This document shows, piece after piece, positions 18,723 through 28,569 of a DNA stretch of 64,000 nt (position 1 is its first letter; each line of letters starts with the position of its first letter). The stretch comes from Providencia rettgeri. GTDB taxonomy: Bacteria > Pseudomonadota > Gammaproteobacteria > Enterobacterales > Enterobacteriaceae. Location of the stretch: contig UGTZ01000001.1 in the NCBI GenBank assembly GCA_900455085.1, forward strand, positions 3,130,501 to 3,194,500, read 5' to 3'. Below the pieces are notes generated by a model. The model was not told where the DNA came from. It was given only the letters and a program-made list of their open reading frames with translations, and made no database searches. Both the position numbers and the translations under genes were made by a program.

Positions 18723-21007
18723 TCAGAATACCGCATCCTCCGGAGAGGCCTTGTGCACGCTACTGAAGCTGTATGTCAGTGTGTTACTTTTTTCATCAAG
18801 CCCGATACTTACAGAGCCACCATTCGTTAGTGAACCAAATAGCAACTCGTTTGCTAATGGTTTTTTCAGGTTATCCTGAATGGTGCGAGCCATAGGTCGG
18901 GCACCCATCGCTTTATCATAACCTTTTTCACATAACCAACGGCGAGCCGCCGCGCTAACTTCAATTGATACGCCTTTCTCATCAAGTTGAACTTGTAATT
19001 CCACAATAAACTTATCAACAACTTGCGTAATAATTTCCGGAGTTAATGAGTTAAACCAAATGATACCATCAAGGCGATTGCGAAACTCTGGTGAGAATGC
19101 CTTTTTGATTTCTGACATCGCATCAGTACTATTATCTTGCTCAGCAAAACCAATAGAACGACGCTGAGTTTCTTGTACCCCTGCGTTGGTTGTCATTACC
19201 ACAACAACATTTCGAAAATCTGCTTTACGGCCGTTGTTATCCGTTAAAGTACCGTGGTCCATTACCTGTAAGAGGATATTAAATACATCAGGATGGGCTT
19301 TTTCGATTTCATCTAACAGCACCACTGAGTGAGGATGTTTAATAACTGCATCAGTCAGTAAACCGCCTTGATCAAAGCCGACATAGCCAGGAGGAGCCCC
19401 AATTAAACGACTAACAGTATGACGCTCCATATACTCGGACATATCAAAACGTAATAATTTAATATCCAGCGCTTTGGCTAACTGAACAGTAACCTCCGTT
19501 TTACCCACCCCCGTCGGACCTGCAAACAAGAAAGAACCCACCGGCTTATTTTCTAACCCTAAACCTGCCCGATTCATTTTAATTGCCTCAGACAACGAAT
19601 CTATCGCTTTGTCTTGCCCAAACACTAACATTTTCAAACGAGAGTCGAGTGTCTTGAGTTTGTCTTTATCACTTGAAGAAACGGTTTTTTCAGGAATGCG
19701 GGCGATACGCGCCACAACAGTTTCAATTTCGGGTACACCAATGGTTTTTTTACGCTTACTTGGTGCAACCAATCGCGTTCGCGCACCAGCTTCATCGATC
19801 ACATCAATGGCTTTATCAGGCAAATGTCTATCAGTGATATATTTAATGGATAAGTCTACCGCGGCTTGAATCGCTTTTGCGGTATACCGAACATCATGAT
19901 GCGCTTCATATTTAGGCTTTAACCCATTGATGATGCGAATTGTTTCTTCTGGAGTTGGTTCTACAATATCAATTTTCTGGAAACGACGTGCCAATGCTCT
20001 GTCTTTCTCAAAAATACTGCCAAATTCTTGATATGTTGTAGAACCAATAACACGAATTCGGCCACTGGATAGCAACGGTTTAATTAAATTTGCAGCGTCA
20101 ACTTGCCCACCAGAGGCCGCCCCTGCACCTATGATAGTGTGTATTTCATCAATAAATAAAATACTCTTCGGATCTTTTTCCAGCATTTTTAATAATGCTT
20201 TGAAGCGTTTCTCAAAGTCACCACGGTATTTAGTTCCCGCCAGTAATGAGCCAATATCTAATGAATAAATTGTGCAGCCTTTCATTACGTCAGGAACATC
20301 ATCTTGCTCAATACGCCATGCTAGCCCTTCGGCAATCGCGGTTTTACCGACACCTGACTCGCCAACTAATAGTGGGTTTATTTTTACGACGGCGGCACAG
20401 TACTTGAATGGTACGCTCTAAATTCAGCCTGACGTCCAACTAGAGGGTCGATATTCCCTTTCTTGGCCTGCTGGTTCAAGTTGGTCGTAAAGTTGTCCAT
20501 ATGGTCTTCTGGGACCGGCTGCTCTTCATTTTGCATGGTATTAGAAGGGATATCTTGTTCTGATGACGCCTCTTCGCCTTTTATCGTGCCATGGGATATA
20601 TAATTAACCACATCTAAACGGCTAACATCATGTTTACGTAATAAGTACGCAGCTTGGGATTCTTGCTCACTAAAAATTGCGACTAATACGTTTGCGCCGC
20701 TAACTTCGTTACGGCCAGATGATTGCACATGAAAAACGGCGCGCTGTAATACACGCTGAAAACTCAACGTAGGCTGGGTGTCTCTGCTATCATTTTCGGG
20801 TAACAAAGGTGTCGTTTGCGCGATGAAGTGTTCAAGTTCTTGACGTAATGCAACAAGATCAACCTTACAAGCATCTAAAGCTTCGCGAGCAGAGATATTA
20901 CTCAGTAGCGCTAGCAATAGGTGCTCTACAGTCATAAACTCATGGCGGCTGTCTTTCGCTTTCGTAAAAGCTACGTTTAAACTAAGCTCCAGTTCTTGAT
21001 TGAGCAT
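18723..21007 (-). CDS. clpA: ClpA, ATP-dependent unfoldase of ClpAP (frame interrupted by two +1 shifts)
   Basis: AAA+ unfoldase feeding substrates to ClpP, with ClpS as adaptor. The frame breaks at plus 20420-20422 (AAA instead of AA) and near 20377-20379 (TTT instead of TT). Removing one base at each site restores GRQAELERTIQVLCRRRK and then NNPLLVGESGVGKTAIAEGL, giving 760 aa (E. coli 758). The first Walker A lies exactly in the broken stretch. Later: second Walker A FAGPTGVGKTEVT and sensor region FSPEFRNRLDGIIWF. Residues 1-140 are the Clp-N double repeat. Start 21007 (MLNQELELSLNVAF) follows GGGAGG; a GTG two codons earlier is less likely. Sequence error is the likeliest cause. Confidence 0.95.
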
Positions 21008-21038
21008 AAGCACCTCCCAAAATTGATATTAAGCCAAA

Positions 21039-21359
21039 TTAGACTTTCTCTATAGTGCAAAGCAAAGGGTACTCATGTTCACGAGCAAAAGTATTGACTT
21101 GTGACGCTTTTGTTTCAGCAACCTCTGCAGTAAAAATTCCACAAACTCCCTTTCCTTGAATATGGACATCTAACATTATCTGTGTAGCGCGTTCTTCATC
21201 AAAAGAAAAGTATTTTTGTAACACTTCGACAACAAAATCCATCGGAGTGTAATCGTCATTATTTAATAGCACCTTATACATCGAAGGTGGCTGTAAGGTT
21301 TGTTCTATTTCATCTTTAAAAATGACATCAGTTTTAAATGTGCCCAGAAAATCACTCAT
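21039..21359 (-). CDS. clpS: ClpS, adaptor for ClpAP N-degron substrates
   Basis: The 106-aa product binds N-degrons (Leu, Phe, Trp, Tyr) and hands them to ClpA. YKVLLNNDDYTPMDFVVEVL is the conserved core carrying the Asn-Asp-Asp substrate pocket; GKGVCGIFTAEVAETKASQV follows. It is 31 bp upstream of clpA on the same strand, so they form an operon, and is divergent from cspD. Confidence 0.97.
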   Translation of the reverse strand: MSDFLGTFKTDVIFKDEIEQTLQPPSMYKVLLNNDDYTPMDFVVEVLQKYFSFDEERATQIMLDVHIQGKGVCGIFTAEVAETKASQVNTFAREHEYPLLCTIEKV

Positions 21360-21749
21360 TACTTTCTTGCTCAGTGTTTAACTTCAATTTAAGCATAGTC
21401 TTTATTATCAACGATTTCTATCAATCATATTGATAACACCACAAAACTATACCATTTCGTAACCATGCTGTTTTTGTCTATATTGCTTCAAGTCACAGTG
21501 TACCATGGGAATCACCTTTGCTTCCATGGTTAGCAATCTGTGAGCCACATCAAATATTATAGAAAATGAACGCTATTGATTAGCGAATTCTTAACACTTT
21601 CCACTAATTCCTGTACCTCACCTCTTGACCTTAGAAGGCAATTTATTACAGTATATTTTACGAACAAATAACATCGTACTTATACTTATTTTGTGTGTTT
21701 TTTATACATTACTTTAAACGCAAATATTGGTAAATCTGAAGGATGAAAT
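21360..21749. other. Divergent clpS-cspD intergenic region
   Basis: About 390 bp containing the promoters of clpSA (minus) and cspD (plus). AT-rich; CTGAAGGATGAA precedes cspD as the ribosome-binding site. The layout matches E. coli. No open frame or further element recognised. Confidence 0.6.
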
Positions 21750-21995
21750 ATGGAGACGGGTATCGTTAAGTGGTTCAATAACGCAAAAGGCTTTGGTTTT
21801 ATTTGCCCGGCTGATGGCGGAGAAGATATTTTTGCTCATTATTCCTGTATCCAAATGGACGGTTACAGGACACTAAAAGCTGGCCAAAAAGTTCAATTTA
21901 GCGTGACTATTGGCCCAAAAGGTAATCATGCAGACCTCATTGTTCCTATTAACACTGAGAATGTCCCAGACAACATTACCGAATTAAATCAATAG
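21750..21995 (+). CDS. cspD: Cold-shock-like protein CspD
   Basis: The 81-aa single-stranded nucleic-acid-binding protein inhibits replication in stationary phase in E. coli. It has RNP1 as KGFGFICP and RNP2 as DIFAHYS. It opens METGIVKWFNNAKGFGFI, as CspD does, and lies divergent from clpS as in E. coli. The C-terminus is about 7 residues longer than E. coli CspD. Confidence 0.95.
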   Translation: METGIVKWFNNAKGFGFICPADGGEDIFAHYSCIQMDGYRTLKAGQKVQFSVTIGPKGNHADLIVPINTENVPDNITELNQ

Positions 21996-22008
21996 CTCAG
22001 CAATAGAG

Positions 22009-22056
22009 CACAGTTAATTATTTTAGTAACACTGACAACACTAATAATTAACTGTG
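22009..22056. terminator. Long-stem hairpin between cspD and the DUF1177 gene
   Basis: CACAGTTAATTATT (22009-22022) and AATAATTAACTGTG (22043-22056) are perfect inverted repeats with a 20-nt loop, placed between convergent gene ends. There is no long U-tract, so termination is inferred from position. Confidence 0.6.
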
Positions 22057-22072
22057 ACTATTTATCAATTAA

Positions 22073-23022
22073 TCACTTCTTTACTACACCATTGCCCGCA
22101 GTTTGCAGGTGCGACATATCACCATATAGTGACGTTAATAAATCATACTGTTCAACATCATAAAACGCACATTGCTTTCCTGTGAATGCTTTGGCCACTT
22201 CTATCATAAATTTCACTGTCGCTGCAATGTCAACCTCATGGCTAGCCCCTGTAGAGCAACCAGGCACCACTGTTTCTGAACAAATAGCGACACCAACCAC
22301 TGGCGCAGATGTAGATACTGCAGGTTGTAATATACTGTTGATATGATGCAGGCCATTACCATATGGCGTGATATCTTGAATTGACAACGGGAATGTCACC
22401 GCTTTTTGGCCACTGCTCCACTCCATCAAACGGATTAAATCCTCTGATACAGGTAAAATATAGCCATTTTTTTACCGTTGGAGACAGCGCATACCCTTTA
22501 TGATTGAGTAAACGATTTCCCTTTGTGGTGTCTACAGACAAAATAGCATCCGCTTCAGGGATCGCTTCATGTTGATTCATCGTGGCATCTTCAAGGGGGG
22601 AGTCCATGAAATCAACAGGTATATGCGGACGTGTTGGCGCATTGGGGGCAAATATGTGTCGTGATCACGACATCGCCGAGTAGCCGATCGCCCTTTTCAT
22701 GCATTTGTGCCAGTTTAAGCGCTGCTGCAAGTGCGGCAATCGCACCGTCTGCATCAGAGACAACACCAATGCGAGAAGGCCTAGCACCAATTCCGCCTAA
22801 CCGCCCGATGATCCCCAGCGTTGGCGCATCTTTATGGTGTGATTTACCTTGTGTTCCTGGAATAAGAATACGAACAAAATCGCTTTGCCCTTTGTTATCC
22901 TTAACCGTTTTAGACATGACTTCAATGTGTGGGAAATCTTGGAACAATGCAACAATGTCTTCACCTTTAACACTAGCGCAATCGATTAGCTCATATACGC
23001 AAAGAGTTTGTTTTAGGCTCAT
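22073..23022 (-). CDS. DUF1177 domain protein (frame interrupted by two +1 shifts)
   Basis: Removing one base from plus G5 (22644-22648) and one from T7 (22467-22473) joins three frame pieces into 315 aa. The start ATG is at 23022 (MSLKQTLCVYELIDCASVKG). DUF1177 landmarks: PTLGIIGRLGGIGARPSRIG, VSDADGAIAALAAALKLA, GDVVITTHICPNAPTRPH, ILSVDTTKGNRLLNHKGYA, and near the end VPGCSTGASHEVDI. No reaction is established for the family. The conserved His, Asp and Cys residues make a hydrolase or other enzyme plausible, but that is inference. It lies downstream of the IclR, nitrilase and permease genes on the same strand, but 236 bp further on and after a strong inverted repeat, so it may have its own promoter. 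Confidence 0.8.
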
Positions 23023-23063
23023 TGTACTTCCTTTAATTTTTTTATGGGAGTGAAGAGCTACTT

Positions 23064-23099
23064 TGAGGTTAACTCGCATAAAATAGCGAGCTAACCTCA
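23064..23099. promoter_or_regulatory. Inverted repeat upstream of the DUF1177 gene
   Basis: Arms TGAGGTTAACTCGC (23064-23077) and GCGAGCTAACCTCA (23086-23099) pair with one mismatch around 8 nt. It lies about 40 bp before the DUF1177 start. No U-tract follows on the minus strand, so an operator (perhaps for the adjacent IclR protein) is as likely as an RNA hairpin. Confidence 0.5.
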
Positions 23100-23110
23100 T
23101 TTCGCTCTAG

Positions 23111-23143
23111 ATGGAGCCTCACGTAATTGAGGTTCCATTTTTC
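23111..23143. other. Second hairpin in the iclR-DUF1177 gap
   Basis: ATGGAGCCTCA and TGAGGTTCCAT pair with one mismatch around a 6-nt loop. The T-run TTTTT follows on the plus strand only. It lies next to the larger inverted repeat and shares the TGAGGTT core. Confidence 0.45.
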
Positions 23144-23258
23144 CTGATGAAGGCGTATTCACGCACTTAAAATACTAACAATATAAATATTTATAATTTA
23201 CTGATTACTTCTACTACCTACTTCTTACTACTGATTGCTTTTATGACACGAAATAAGT

Positions 23259-24011
23259 TCATGACTTATTTATGCTTTTTTGCAACCAATATGGGTCACC
23301 CACCATACAACCAAGATAAGCGGCTTTATGGCAAAGACTCTTGGATAACAGCGCCATAACCTCATCATTCATTTGCGTCGCAGGCAAACTTAAACACAAG
23401 GCATATAACGTATTTTGCGCTGGGTCGAACACCGTGCTAGATATGGAAGCGACTCCAGCAACGGATTCATCCATCGAAAATTCCCAGCCGCGCTCAGCCA
23501 CTAAATCCAAACGCTCAACTAATTTACCGCGCTCTTCTTTGGGTTCACGGTCAATAATTTTTGACCGCTCATTTAGCGGTAACCTTGCTAATAATGCACG
23601 CCCCGTTGACGTTCCCAGTATAGGTAAACGTGTCCCCGGTTGAGTAATCACTTGCAACATGCTATTGCCAAAGCGTGCATGAACGACACGAACCATATCA
23701 TCGTCAAGTGCTGACACATAACTGGTAAAACCGCTATCTTTCGCAAGTTCATCAAGCGCTTCAAGCATCATATCGATTAACGGATTCATTCCCCTAGCTC
23801 GATGCGCTAATTCCATAATCAGCAAACCTGGCCGATATATCGGTGCATTGTTTTTCTTTTCTAGCAACCCAAGCTCTGCCATTTGCTTTAAAAGGCGGGA
23901 AGCCGAGCTTTTAGGCATACCTAATTCATTAACCAACGTTGTCACAGTCAGCTCATTTCCTGAACGCAGGAACAGTTGGTAAACGTCAACAACGCTAGAT
24001 AAAATACTCAT
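23259..24011 (-). CDS. IclR-family transcriptional regulator
   Basis: The 250-aa product has an N-terminal winged helix-turn-helix (TVTTLVNELGMPKSSASRLL, residues about 22-42) and an IclR effector domain from about 75, with GTSTGRALLARL and ERGWEFSMDESVAGVASISS. IclR proteins usually repress neighbouring catabolic genes until a small metabolite binds. The ATG at 24011 overlaps the nitrilase-gene stop by 4 bp, so they are translationally coupled. The likely targets are this operon and the downstream DUF1177 gene. The inducer is unknown. Confidence 0.88.
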   Translation of the reverse strand: MSILSSVVDVYQLFLRSGNELTVTTLVNELGMPKSSASRLLKQMAELGLLEKKNNAPIYRPGLLIMELAHRARGMNPLIDMMLEALDELAKDSGFTSYVSALDDDMVRVVHARFGNSMLQVITQPGTRLPILGTSTGRALLARLPLNERSKIIDREPKEERGKLVERLDLVAERGWEFSMDESVAGVASISSTVFDPAQNTLYALCLSLPATQMNDEVMALLSKSLCHKAAYLGCMVGDPYWLQKSINKS

Positions 24012-24841
24012 GACCCTAAACCTTGGGTTAATACACTGTAGCTTTGTGGCTTTCTATCTCTCAGATAAGGCACTTTTAAGCGGGTATGGGCTTGGTTTAA
24101 AAAATCAACCTCACCGATTAACAGCACCTCACCTTCACAGCCGGCTTCACAAAGTACTTGGCCGCGAGGACCTAAAACCTTACTACCACCAAATAAATGG
24201 AGATCTTCTTCATGGCCCCAACGGTTCACAGCAAGTAAGTGAGTTCCATTTTCTAATGCACGACAGGCGCTGTTAATATCCCAGACATCTCGGTCTTGAA
24301 CACACCAAGCTGAAGGAGCTAATAGCAATTCCGCACCTTGTAATGTTAAAATTCGTGCGACTTCGGGAAAACCCATGTCATAACAAATCATGATACCGAT
24401 TTTACCAATCGGTGTTTCAAATACAGGGAAACTATCACCTCGTCCAAACCATTGTTTTTCTAGACCAAAGGCATGAACTTTACGAAAAATACCACTAATA
24501 CCCTCACACCCCGGGTTCCAAACACCGACAGAGTTATAGATATCGCCTAAATATTCACCACGCTCAACAAAGCCGCTCACAATAGTGATATTTAGACGAG
24601 TAGCAAGCTCGCTAAATAGCGTATAAGTTTCACTTCCGATGGAATCACTTAAATCCCACAACTTAGTGGTCAGTAAGTCACCACGGTAACCCGTTGTCGC
24701 CAGTTCAGGGAAACAAATTAGTTTTGCCCCTGAATCCGCAGCTTGTTGGCACAACTGTGCCATACGTTGTAAGTTATTGGTTTTATTACCAAGTTCTGAA
24801 TCAAACTGAGCCAGAGCAACTTTAACTTTTGTACCTGACAT
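24008..24841 (-). CDS. Nitrilase-superfamily carbon-nitrogen hydrolase
   Basis: The 277-aa amidohydrolase shows the Glu-Lys-Cys catalytic framework: Glu in CFPELATTGYRGD (about residue 46), Lys in SGIFRKVHAFGLEKQWF, Cys in GIMICYDMGFPEVARI (about 153). Such enzymes cleave amides or N-carbamoyl groups. The gene neighbours suggest a nitrogen-containing substrate brought in by the adjacent NCS1 permease (nucleobase, hydantoin or an amide derivative), but specificity cannot be read from sequence. It follows the permease gene after 10 bp and overlaps the regulator by 4 bp. Confidence 0.88.
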   Translation of the reverse strand: MSGTKVKVALAQFDSELGNKTNNLQRMAQLCQQAADSGAKLICFPELATTGYRGDLLTTKLWDLSDSIGSETYTLFSELATRLNITIVSGFVERGEYLGDIYNSVGVWNPGCEGISGIFRKVHAFGLEKQWFGRGDSFPVFETPIGKIGIMICYDMGFPEVARILTLQGAELLLAPSAWCVQDRDVWDINSACRALENGTHLLAVNRWGHEEDLHLFGGSKVLGPRGQVLCEAGCEGEVLLIGEVDFLNQAHTRLKVPYLRDRKPQSYSVLTQGLGS

Positions 24842-24851
24842 TGTTTAATCC

Positions 24852-26198
24852 TTAATCTAAATGAGAGACTTTGCGAAAGTGTACCGTTTCAACACCTTTC
24901 GCTTTCGCCTGCCAGCGCATGCCTATCCAATAGGCTACTGCACCAGTAATCAAAGAGTTAAGCGCAGGGATACCATAGTCAGCGTGCAATGGGCCTAATT
25001 CTGAGGTTCCCCATCCAACAGCTACGGCAATCACCCACACAACTAAGGTAACAGGGTTATATGCTTCACAGCTTGGTGGCAATATGCCTTGCTCTCGAGT
25101 GATATCTAATTCTTTGCGGTCACGCTTCAATAAATAATAGTCAACAACCATAATCCCTGCGACAGGCGGGATGGCTATTCCTAAGTAAATTAAGAAACCA
25201 ATAAAGTTATCTAAGATCCCTAACATTGAAGCAATTGTGCCGAAGATACCAATCACCCACGTTAAATAGCGGCGGTCAAAGCGCTTATTGAAGATGGCAT
25301 TTAGCAGTGTTGAAAAACCTAAAGATGACGAATACAGATTGATGTCATTCATTTTTATTGTCGAGAAGATAACAATCGATGCACCTAATAGGCCAGTCAG
25401 TGCCATCATTAAATCAAATACTTGGCTTGTACGTAATGATAATGCCATTAGTACCGCTATCATATTGACCAGTAGCTCACCAAAAAATGTGCCGATGAGA
25501 GTCATCCAAAACACATCTTTAGGCCCTTTCATAAAGCGGCTGATATCGGGTGTTGTTACTGCTGCAATAATAAAACCACCAGCAACCATTGTGATGGCCG
25601 CAGGCATAGTCATTAATGGCCCGGCGGGTTCAGTATCATTGATAAGTGTACCAATATCTTGACCTGATAATAAATTATATGTCGCCCAGCCTAACGCGAA
25701 TAAAAATAGCGGCGTTGAGATATTGGCAGTAATAGATAAAAATCGATACCCATATACTGTTATAACCGTCACCGCAATACCTGTAATAAGTGACCAAGTC
25801 CCTGGTGTTAGCACATTAGTCGCTTTATACATTCCATCCGCAAAGAAACCATTTTGGACGCCAAACCAGCCCATTAAGGAGATAGCAATCGCGCCACCAA
25901 TGAGAGCTGAGCCTAACTTACCAAAACCCGCCCACCGAGACAGTAGGCTGATCGACATTCCTTCACGGCACGCAGCCGCTCCAAGCCCCCAGCTGACAAC
26001 CTGTAAAATTACAGAGCCAAGCATTGTTGCCCAAAACGCCTGCCAAAAAGTTAACCCATACCCAAGAGCTGCACCTAACATCACTTGTGAAACACAAGCT
26101 AGCGCACCAATTCGTAGAATTAACACTTCATAGAACGGTCTACGAGCACTTTGGGGTACTCGAGCCAAAGAATAATCTTCACCTGCTTTATTCGCCAT
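24852..26198 (-). CDS. NCS1-family (cytosine/purine/hydantoin-type) permease
   Basis: The 448-aa inner-membrane transporter has about 12 hydrophobic helices. NCS1 signatures include GGAIAISLMGWFGVQNGFFAD and AVTTPDISRFMKGPKD, close to those of cytosine permease CodB. I chose ATG 26198 (MANKAGEDYSLARVPQSARR): AGGTG precedes it at 5 nt, and the 20 extra codons upstream have no family match. It is the first gene of the operon with the nitrilase and IclR genes. Its substrate is probably a nitrogenous heterocycle or related compound. Confidence 0.88.
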   Translation of the reverse strand: MANKAGEDYSLARVPQSARRPFYEVLILRIGALACVSQVMLGAALGYGLTFWQAFWATMLGSVILQVVSWGLGAAACREGMSISLLSRWAGFGKLGSALIGGAIAISLMGWFGVQNGFFADGMYKATNVLTPGTWSLITGIAVTVITVYGYRFLSITANISTPLFLFALGWATYNLLSGQDIGTLINDTEPAGPLMTMPAAITMVAGGFIIAAVTTPDISRFMKGPKDVFWMTLIGTFFGELLVNMIAVLMALSLRTSQVFDLMMALTGLLGASIVIFSTIKMNDINLYSSSLGFSTLLNAIFNKRFDRRYLTWVIGIFGTIASMLGILDNFIGFLIYLGIAIPPVAGIMVVDYYLLKRDRKELDITREQGILPPSCEAYNPVTLVVWVIAVAVGWGTSELGPLHADYGIPALNSLITGAVAYWIGMRWQAKAKGVETVHFRKVSHLD

Positions 26199-26621
26199 AT
26201 CGCACCTGCTGTGTGGTTGTCTTTGCTTAGTTTTTACTGGCTTTATTATAAGTTCCATTATATGGAACTAGGTTTCATTTATTCTACAAGGCAAATGATA
26301 TCCATGATCGATACCAATTCGCAAGCAGAATTTATCTTTTCAGATAGTTTTTTATTATGAAATATTTTGAGAAACGAGGGAATATATAGATTGAAAAAAA
26401 TATTATCAGGAAATGAAGGAGTTAAAAATAACGCATTTAATTAGCAGAATTTATTTGAGGAACTCGGTTCCAATAAATGAGACTATTCTTGAGCAGATAT
26501 CTCTTTCACGTTAGCATTTAATGCCTTCTATATATCTTCTGCACCAAACCCTGTGATGCAGAAGATACACAGTAATTATTTAGGTTATAAATGATTAGGT
26601 TATAAATGATTAAGCTATAAA
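26199..26621. other. Intergenic region between the permease gene and macB
   Basis: This holds the promoter region of the permease operon (minus, near 26200-26350), then AT-rich sequence of unknown role. At the right-hand side it holds a three-copy 15-bp repeat (26582-26626) overlapping the macB stop. No open frame supported. Confidence 0.6.
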
Positions 26622-26626
26622 CTATT
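26582..26626. repeat. 15-bp tandem repeat at the macB 3' end
   Basis: Two perfect copies of AGGTTATAAATGATT (26582-26596, 26597-26611) are followed by one diverged copy (AAGCTATAAACTATT, 26612-26626). The last copy includes the macB stop codon, so the array probably grew from the end of macB. Confidence 0.85.
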
Positions 26627-28567
26627 CCCTCGCTAATGCGTCAATTGGGTTTAAGCGAGCCGCATTTCGCGCAGGTAAAAAGCCAAAAATAATACCAATG
26701 GCTGTTGAACAAACAAAGGCACTGATTAACGCCACAGGATCAAAAGAAAAAGTCCAGCCCGGTAGCGCCATTTGAGCCAATAAACTAATTCCATACGATA
26801 AGCTGATTCCCATCAGGCCGCCCATTAAACATACCAGTACGGCTTCGATGAGAAATTGCTGCATCACATCGCTGGTTCTAGCCCCTACCGCCATACGAAT
26901 ACCAATTTCTCGTGTCCTTTCTGTCACAGAAACCAGCATAATATTCATCACACCAATACCCCCGACTACTAATGAAATGACAGCCACTAGTGTGAGGAAT
27001 AACTGCATAGTTTGGGTTGTTTTCTCAGCCGTTTTAATAAAGGTATCTAGGTTATAGGTAAAAAATATCTTTCTTACCATGACGCAATGTCAATAAGCGG
27101 ATTAGTTGCTGCTCCGCTGTTTTAGCATCATAGCCCTCTTTAACCCGCACAGTGATACTGTCGTAGTATGGCCGGTTAAGCACTTTACTATTTACCGTGG
27201 TGTCTGGTAACCAAATGGATAATGACTTATTCGAACCAAAAGCCGATTTTTTTTCTTCAAGTACACCGATGACCGTTGCCGGCATATTACCAATAAGTAA
27301 AGTTTCGCCAATAACATGCTCTTGCTTAGGAAAAAAGCGGCGCTTGGTGTTAGCATCAATGACCACCACTTGGGCTCGTCTGTCCGCCATATCTTGAGTA
27401 AACCCCATTCCTTCTGAGAACTTCGAAGCATAAACATTAAAATAATCACGCCCAACACCTGAAAGTTGAGCTGATGCATCTAAATTGCCTTTTCTTAGCC
27501 GAGTTGAGCTATTTAATTCCCCAGAGACAGCATGGACATAAGGCTGCTTAGCAATCGCGTCAATATCCGACGATTTTAATGATTGCCGATTTTCCGCATC
27601 ATCACTGCCGAAATCTTTCCCGGGATAGATAGAAATGGTATTGGTTCCGATCGATTTAATATCATTGAGTACCATGCCTTGCGCCGCATCGCCAATCACC
27701 ATAATTGAAACCACAGAGGCAATACCAATAATAATCCCAAGCATCGTTAGCAGCGTGCGCATTTTATTGACAACCATGGCACGCCAAGCCATCAACAATG
27801 CCTCACTAAATCGGCCATACATTTGATTTAATGTGAGTTTTCTTGCAGGGGCTTTTGGTAATGAATTCGTACGTATCGAGGCTTTACTCCCCGAATCTTT
27901 CAAAATTTCGCCATCTTTAATTTCTACGATACGTTCCGCTTGCTGAGCAATTTCGGGATCATGAGTGACAATAATCACGGTATGCCCTTGAGCACAAAGG
28001 TCTTTTAAAATACTCATGACCTCTTCCCCCGAATGGCTATCCAGCGCCCCTGTTGGCTCATCCGCGAGAATTATCTGCCCGCCATTCATTAGGGCACGAG
28101 CAATACTCACGCGCTGTTGTTGCCCACCAGACAACTGGCTTGGACGATATTCAATTCGCTCCCCAAGCCCTAGACGCTGTAATAGTTGAGCAGCTCGTTC
28201 ACGACGTTGGTTTTTACCCCGCCCCTGCATATACCGCAGGTACCTCAACATTTTGCTCCGCACTTAAATGGCTTAATAAATGGTAACGTTGAAAAATAAA
28301 ACCGAAATGTTCTCGACGCAATTCTGCTAATTGGTCGTTATCTAATGTTGCAACGCTTTGGCCATCAATACAGTAATTCCCTTCTGTTGGTTTATCTAAG
28401 CACCCAATAATATTCATGAGTGTGGATTTACCTGAACCAGAAGCACCTATAATTGCTACCATCTCACCTGCATTAATTTGCAGTGAGACATTTTTTAAGA
28501 CCGTAACTTGGTTTTCACCTTCCCCATAGCGGCGAGTGATCCCTTGAAGATCAATTAACGCAGCCAT
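26622..28567 (-). CDS. macB: Macrolide export ATP-binding/permease protein MacB (two +1 shifts)
   Basis: ABC exporter subunit that works with MacA and TolC to extrude macrolides and other compounds. Removing one C from plus C4 (28217-28220) and one A from A6 (27060-27065) joins three frame pieces into 647 aa (E. coli 648). The N-terminal ATPase has Walker A GASGSGKSTLMN, signature LSGGQQQRVSIARALM and Walker B ILADEPTGALD. A first membrane helix (about 275), a periplasmic domain and C-terminal FtsX-type helices (LVAVISLVVGGIGVMNIMLV) follow. The start at 28567 is 2 bp past the macA stop, a typical macAB operon. Confidence 0.95.
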
Positions 28568-28569
28568 AA

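Noticed and set aside
22631..23053. 140-aa plus-strand frame
   Set aside because: Antisense to the DUF1177 gene; low-complexity Ser/Pro/Ala composition typical of a shadow.
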